Positions 59,001 to 64,000 of a stretch of DNA of 64,000 nt are shown here, piece after piece. The stretch is from Patiria pectinifera. Lineage: Eukaryota; Echinodermata; Asteroidea; Valvatida; Asterinidae. How positions within the stretch are numbered: position 1 is the stretch's first letter; every line of letters begins with the position of its first letter. The translations under genes were made by a program, and so were the position numbers. The notes under the pieces were generated by a model. It ran no database searches, was not told the DNA's origin, and saw only the letters and a program-made list of their open reading frames with translations. The stretch lies in contig CM057130.1 in the NCBI GenBank assembly GCA_029964075.1, forward strand, positions 3,720,001 through 3,784,000. Reading direction: 5' to 3'.

Positions 59001-61684
59001 GCAATGACTGACCATCATCTATTCATCAAGACTAGCCCAGGTTGGATGATGTTTTCTTTGCATAACGACTGATGTCCAGGGTATGAACTTTGCTGCCATA
59101 GCAAAAAAAAAATCAACAAATTTTGTTTATACTTTTACCTGATGAAGGAAGCTGAAATCTTGCTTACATATTCCTTGTGTCCAGAATTACAAACAAAGAT
59201 GCTTGGTTCAGAAAAAAGTAATTATGTCTGTGTAATTATGGCAGAAAAAGTAATTATGTCTGTGTAATTATGGCATGTTAGTCAAAAATATATATCGTAG
59301 ATACACTGTTTCATTGAAACCATCTTCAGTACGAACTTCCCGTGCGCGTGCGTAAGTTTTCACATGATAAGTTACCCACAATGCCCAGAAACCAAGCTTT
59401 TACTTTTCAAACTTTTTAATTTTGAATTTGTTTTTGCAGCCAGCGGAAGGACAGCTGGGAACAGCAAATGAGACGGTAACCCCTTTCAGCTACAAGCTGC
59501 AGTGGGCAAGCCCTGTAACGGTGCAGACGGTTGAAGTCACAGAGGTTATCACTGGTACCCGGACCGAAGACTCCCCGTTTGATATTGGTCAGGATCCCAT
59601 CAGCGAGTTTATCGTTTACCACCTGAAGCCGCTCACCAATTACAGGATCAGACTCACTGGTGCCTCGTCTGTCGAGTACACTGAATTAACATTAGGTAAA
59701 GATAATCTTATCGTTGTTTTTTTTTTACATTTAATAGTCGGGAAAACTGTAGTACTGTGAATTTGTGAATGCTAGTCAACAGCATGCTTTCGCATCCCTC
59801 GTCATATTTTAGGGAGTGTTGTTGGTGTGGCGGTACTTTCCTCGCCTTCCACGCTGTGACCGGGGTTCCAATCCCGCCTGGGCCAATATGTGCATTGGGT
59901 TTTCAGGCCCTACCTGATTCCATGGGTTTTCCCCAGAAAATTCTTCTGGGGTATTCGATTCCTCCCACCTCTAAAACTGGAATTTCTTCTCATTGTCTCC
60001 TCTCTACAGGTTTCTTCAGGCTTGTGAGCTACAGTGCCTATAGGCGCTTTTGAGGAATCATTTGGTTTCATTACCAGAAATAAAAAATATATTTTTAATA
60101 GTGCTGGAGTTTTTCATTATTTCCATTGAGAAGGAAACATTTGTGTCATTAATGTTAATTCTACAACTTTCCTTATTCTACCACATTGTTAATGTGCTTT
60201 TGAGTCCACAGATCTAAAATAAAAAAAAAAAACCCAAAAAACAATATTATTTACAACTGCATTTAAATTTTGGATGAAGTCTGAAGAGTTTTTTTTTTAG
60301 ACTGATGATAAACTTGTAAGAAATGTCTTAAGAGCAGTGACAAATATTAGCGTCAACATGCAGTGACGTGGATTCAGGATTTTCCCAACAAGGGTGGTTA
60401 ATTTAAGTCCAAAATTTGTCAAGGGGGGGGGCTGGGGAGTGGGGGCATTATTCGGATGAAAACTTAAAAGAAATTTGGGATTTTTTAAGTTAGTAATGAG
60501 GATTGTTCAATCAGAGTTGGGGGAGGGGGGGGGGTTATAGTGGCTAGGATGGTTAGGACCCCCCTTCCCGCACCCCTTTCCGTGGACCCGCCCTGGACGT
60601 GTTTCACCAATTTCAAATCCCGTCCTAATGCCCCCCCCCCCCCAAGTATAATATTCCCACTTGTACCTTGCAGCTAATGTGCTCACTCGGATCGGCACCA
60701 ACGCCCCGGGCATAATGGCCATCGAGTTACCCAACCTAGCCCTTGTGGACGGAACCTCAGCTGTCGTGGTTCAAATCGAGGACCCCATCAACAACAACTC
60801 GCCGGTGATCACAACCAAAGCTGTAGTTGGTAGCAATAGGATCCTGACGTTTGATAATCTAACACCGGGAACTCTCTACCAGTATGAGCTGCGCATTCTG
60901 TCCCAAAGCAATCAGGTTGTCAGTGTGGAGGGCATGTCACACTTTCGAAATGGTTGGTGCATCACCGCACAGTTTTGTCTTCAATGTTCATATTATATGC
61001 CAATAAAACACTATACGACATTGTTATGATAATGGTCATTTAATAATTAATTTAATTTAATAATATAAAGAATAGATAATGGATTACAAAATATAAAGGA
61101 AAACTTCGTGGTGCTGCTAAGCACACAAACATGATTAAATTTTACCCATTTAAAGTGATAATGATGAAATGATGACATTTTACTTGCATTTCCTGTGTAA
61201 ATTGCTCGGATGAGCTTTATGTACAAAAAACCCCGAAACTTTGTTTGAAAAAAATGCAAATAAAAAATAAAATTACGAAAATATAAACACCTGCATGAAG
61301 AAATAATCAGAAATTACCAGACAACAGACTTTCATCTCTCACAGAAATGACCAATGTCGATTATGCTAACAATTGAAATTCTGGTGTTTTTTTTATAATT
61401 TCCAGCTCCACGTCCACCCAGCGCCTTCAGCTTCTCCAACCGACAGGGCTCCAGCATCACCATCACCGTCACTCCCTCCCAACAACAGAACAACGTGGAC
61501 TACTACAAGGTCACCTACGTGGAGAGGAACACCCAGACGTCTAATAGCGTGAAAACCGTGGCGAATACCGTGACGCTGACCGGACTGAATCCCAACTCCC
61601 CGTACAACGTGACCGTGAGGTCGGTGGCCGGCATCGGGGGTGACCTGGAAGAGAGCAGCAGCATCTCCAATGCGTTTACTCTAA
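53038..61684 (+). CDS. Gene B: inverted paralogue of gene A, first four exons (3' end beyond window)
   Basis: Overview entry; exons follow separately. Gene B has the same signal exon and the same first three FN3 exons as gene A, identical in phase and, apart from a 3-base indel in exon 1, in length. All four are open with intact splice sites, so nothing seen here marks it as a pseudogene. By alignment to gene A, its domain 4 exon should start about 0.5 kb beyond position 64000. Protein differences are few and mostly conservative. It is transcribed away from gene A. It may be a true second gene or an inverted alternative haplotype joined in assembly. Confidence 0.85.
53092..54782. other. Start of gene B intron 1
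   Basis: It has a TTTTG-rich patch at 53915-54000 and GTCTCC words at 53455-53520; no exon was recognised. Confidence 0.5.
54783..55666 (+). repeat. Direct repeat, copy 2 (intron 1 of gene B)
   Basis: Counterpart of 44609-45466, with the inner TIR unit at 55402-55627. Because it is direct while the genes are inverted, it cannot have come from the gene-pair inversion itself. Confidence 0.85.
55664..57240. repeat. Palindromic array of 190-200-bp units
   Basis: Units containing ATTGGCCCGATACC, ACTGGACCTGTTTTTGACCA and CTCCGATCCTGAAATGGGCC run head to tail at about 55670, 55854, 56049, 56253 and 56446. The array turns at about 56592 and returns as reverse complement. The terminal sequence at 55766-55834 recurs inverted at 57172-57240. 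Confidence 0.9.
57734..58683. mobile_element. TA-flanked TIR element, right-arm copy, both ends intact
   Basis: Perfect 23-base ends (CAGTCGTTTTCCTAGTTCCG plus GAT and its complement), TA at 57732-57733 and 58684-58685. No transposase was seen. The TA duplication suggests Tc1/mariner-type mobilisation. Confidence 0.85.
59440..59695 (+). CDS. Gene B exon 2: FN3 domain 1
   Basis: The exon is 256 bases, phase 0 to 1, with the same acceptor TTTTTGCAG and donor GTAAAG as gene A. Two amino-acid differences from gene A are visible: Thr for Met in the NETVTPF stretch and Ile for Ala in EVITGTR. Confidence 0.9.
59768..60055 (+). mobile_element. SINE-like repeat, right-arm copy
   Basis: Reverse-complement counterpart of 40265-40556, between gene B exons 2 and 3. 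Confidence 0.65.
60674..60952 (+). CDS. Gene B exon 3: FN3 domain 2
   Basis: The exon is 279 bases, phase 1 to 1. It differs from gene A at GTNAPG (A for T), AVVVQ (V for L) and SNQVV (V for I). It shares the non-ideal donor GTTGGT, which supports that donor as real. Confidence 0.88.
61406..61684 (+). CDS. Gene B exon 4: FN3 domain 3
   Basis: The exon is 279 bases, phase 1 to 1 (donor GTACTG). It keeps the GIGGDLEES loop. A change to SPYNVTV creates an N-glycosylation sequon (NVT) absent in gene A, which has SPYDVTV. Other changes lie near the start (PRPPSAFSFSNRQG). Confidence 0.88.
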
Positions 61685-61777
61685 GTACTGCCCCCAGATT
61701 TCAAGCATGTCCCACAAATTCCATCCTCTTAAGACAAAATAAACATCCAGAAAATCTCAATTATGGTGTTGGCACTA

Positions 61778-62460
61778 CAGGGTGCCCCCCAAAATGCAAC
61801 CGCCTTAAATCGTTTGCCTTCAAAGAAAAAGGATGAGTGGATTTTTATGTTTTGGGTATCAAATTAAAGCTGAGAGCTTTTTCTTTCAAATACTGAAACA
61901 ATCATGAAAATAACACTTTGGGTTGCTGAGAAAATGCCAATTATGTAAAAGTAGTCATATTTTTATCCTGTTAAAAAAACCACAGTAAGGTATTTTTGCT
62001 TTTCCTATTCGTGCATGGCCTAATTATTACAAACACCACAGCACATAATATGACAAGAGTGCAAATGAATGTGATAGAAATACCTTCTATTTCCATGTGA
62101 ACAGGTATATCTCATCCTTTTTAGTCCTATTTTAAACCTTTTCATCATCATATGTCAAAATATGAAATACATTGCGTAAATGAAGGATAATTGCATAGTA
62201 GGCATTACAGTAAAATGTTTTACTGTTTGAAATATTTGTGTACAGGATGAAAATGGCTACGTTTACATAGGCCTAATTGACATTTTCTCCGCAACCCAAA
62301 GTGCTATTTTCATGATTCTTTTTCATGATTCAGTATTTGAAAGAAAAAGCTCCCAGCTTTAATAGGATACCCAACAACTTGAAATAAAAATCCACCGATC
62401 CCTTTTTTTTTAAAAAGGCAAATGTTTTAGGGTTGCATTTTTGGGGGGTACGTCACCCAG
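61778..62460. mobile_element. Foldback MITE with TA duplication, absent from left arm
   Basis: Left end CAGGGTGCCCCCCAAAATGC; right end GGTTGCATTTTTGGGGGG, TACGTCACCCAG. TA at 61776-61777 and 62461-62462. The left arm has one TA and no insert at the matching site (38854-38855). It sits just downstream of gene B exon 4. Confidence 0.88.
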
Positions 62461-62774
62461 TAGAAACTACAATGCAAGAAATCCCCTGAGGGGTGTGGGG
62501 GGAAAGCGAGAGATGAAGAAAAACAAATTGGGGGCTTGGCAAACATGTCCCTAAAGTTTACCTAATTGGCATCTGAAAACGCTTTCCCGCTTGATTTCTG
62601 TTCCTGATTTGAAAAAGACTGACTTGGCATCTTAAACATGTGGCATTTTTCACTCTTGGCACTTTTGAGCATCTCCAGGCAAAGACTTTTGGACATTTTG
62701 CTGTTGAGATAAAGTCGCAAATTCAGTCGAGTCCAAGTCTGTCCCAAAGATTTGAATCTGGGGTCAAATTTCAT

Positions 62775-63015
62775 ACGGAGCTGCTAAGCAGAAAATCCTG
62801 CTGAGCAAATTGATGTGCTAAGCAAACATTTGCTGAAAACCATACATTGGTGACATACATTGTATGTTTTTTTTAGCTGGTAACCTGTTTTTGCTAAGCA
62901 AAAGTTTTCTGTGCTTAGCAAATTTATGTGTATTTCTAACCGGTAACCTGTTTTGCTACGCCAAAGTTTCCTGTGCCCAGAAAATGTACGTGCTTAGTAT
63001 AGGAGCTCCATGAAA
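62775..63015. mobile_element. GGAGCTGCTAAGCA family, right-arm copy
   Basis: Starts GGAGCTGCTAAGCAGAAAAT, ends GCTTAGTATAGGAGCTCC. It contains two copies of the GGTAACCTGTTTT-GCTA stretch where the left arm has one. Confidence 0.65.
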
Positions 63016-64000
63016 CAATTCTGATCAGGTCCAAGTCTGAGTCATTCGTACATTTTTCGAAAAGTACACTATCCCTGAACAGTCACAGACTTATTTTTTT
63101 TTTAATAACCCTCTTCCCCAGGCATGCCTTTTACACATGCTAGTCACCAACAGTCAGATCATAGTTTAAGCAAGCACTTTGACTTGTCAAATTCAGTCAA
63201 CAGACAAAAACAGGCCAGTGGTGGGCACAGCTGGCTTATCAATCACCTACAGTCAACGCATAGCTGTATCAAGTTACAGAAACAGTCACAGCCAGTCAAT
63301 CCTGCTTTACGTAGGCTGGGAGCTCTTAACTGTTGAAAACAGTCACTTGATTGATTTTGACTGAAAGGACAACTTGGCTCAGAATGTGTGTTTGTACAGG
63401 AGGGTTACAGAACTCTGAAGAATGTCTGTTGAACATTGGTTGGGAAACATTGAGAGAAACAAACCCAGGTTATGTAATTTATTATTTGTGGGAGATACTG
63501 TTATTTTAAGGCACTCTCTAAGTTAACGCATCAATAAATAAAATAGACAAGGTTTAAACGGGCAAAGTTTTACCCAACCGAGGTAAGACAAACTAAGGCA
63601 AATGGAAAATCTGTAATTTGTTTGAGCTTGTGGGTGAGTATGCAGTTTACAAAGCAAGTGCGCAAGTAAACATGAGTGAAAATAGGACAAAGACAGATTC
63701 GATATATGTATATATATGTGAGCACTATTTTAGAAAGTTACCTATTCGTGAATGACTTATACAATGACATTGCAAACAAGTGCAGCCATACATGCTGAAA
63801 GTATCTGCACCAGTTTGCAATGATGCTTGCCAGTAAGTAGTTGGGGCTGTGAGTTTGTACGAGGGCAGTATAAATCAAGAATATTATCAAGGAGGTGTGT
63901 AAGTTACATCAAGCAGAGAATGAAGGCCCCCCCCCCAAAAAAAAGGCCAAATGAACATAAACATTAGGTCTGAGGGGTTCCAGTTTCCCAGTGTGTCAAT

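Larger units (their letters stand above)
57240..64000. repeat. Right arm of large inverted duplication
   Basis: This is the reverse complement copy of 37420-43046, running off the window edge. It begins directly at the end of the palindromic array, at the TAAA/TTTA site that in the left arm borders a small hairpin element. It carries gene B exons 2-4. Confidence 0.9.

Noticed and set aside
37420..64000. Treating the inverted arms simply as an assembly duplicate
   Set aside because: It cannot be excluded, but the strongly diverged exon 1 and 5' regions, the one-sided transposons and the real palindrome at the junction fit a biological inverted pair at least as well; kept as an open alternative.

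Overview
The window is animal nuclear DNA: AT-rich, intron-rich, full of short inverted-repeat transposons and tRNA-derived SINEs, with every recognisable coding exon a fibronectin type III (FN3) domain flanked by GT/AG splice sites. The SINE and MITE types and the huge secreted FN3 protein suggest a marine deuterostome invertebrate, most likely an echinoderm. That assignment is an inference, because no diagnostic marker gene is present.

Layout. Gene A runs on the minus strand from its start codon at 48028 to past the left edge. I could place 34 coding exons: a signal-peptide exon (47972-48028), then FN3 domains 1 to 27 and the first half of domain 28 (500-618). All exons join in frame and sum to 7443 coding bases, exactly 2481 codons. 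Most domains are single exons of about 240-310 bases bounded by phase-1 introns; domains 7, 14, 21, 25, 27 and 28 are cut by an extra internal intron. Domains 4 and 5 each carry an Arg-Gly-Asp triplet in the predicted FG loop, the place fibronectin and tenascin use for integrin binding.

Gene B runs on the plus strand from 53038 and leaves the window at the right edge. It is an inverted paralogue (or an inverted second haplotype) of gene A: signal exon plus FN3 domains 1 to 3, each exon matching gene A in length and phase. The two genes are head-to-head around about 50.6 kb. The facing 5' regions (about 48.26-48.80 and 52.34-52.85 kb) still align as diverged inverted copies and share a CCAAT box. 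From intron 1 outward (37.42-43.05 kb against 57.24-64.00 kb) the copies are nearly identical, so similarity jumps abruptly at 43046/57240. Each side of that jump abuts a different palindromic element.

Non-coding sequence. Introns hold a 26-bp minisatellite (0.8-2.0 kb), a 21-bp satellite (30.5-30.9 kb), an 89-bp tandem block (35.2 kb), a palindromic array of 190-200-bp units (55.66-57.24 kb), several TIR/foldback DNA transposons with visible target-site duplications, and SINE copies. One intron has a tandem array whose unit resembles the 3' end and splice donor of the neighbouring exon. No RNA gene, CRISPR array, virus or bacterial-type operon was seen.
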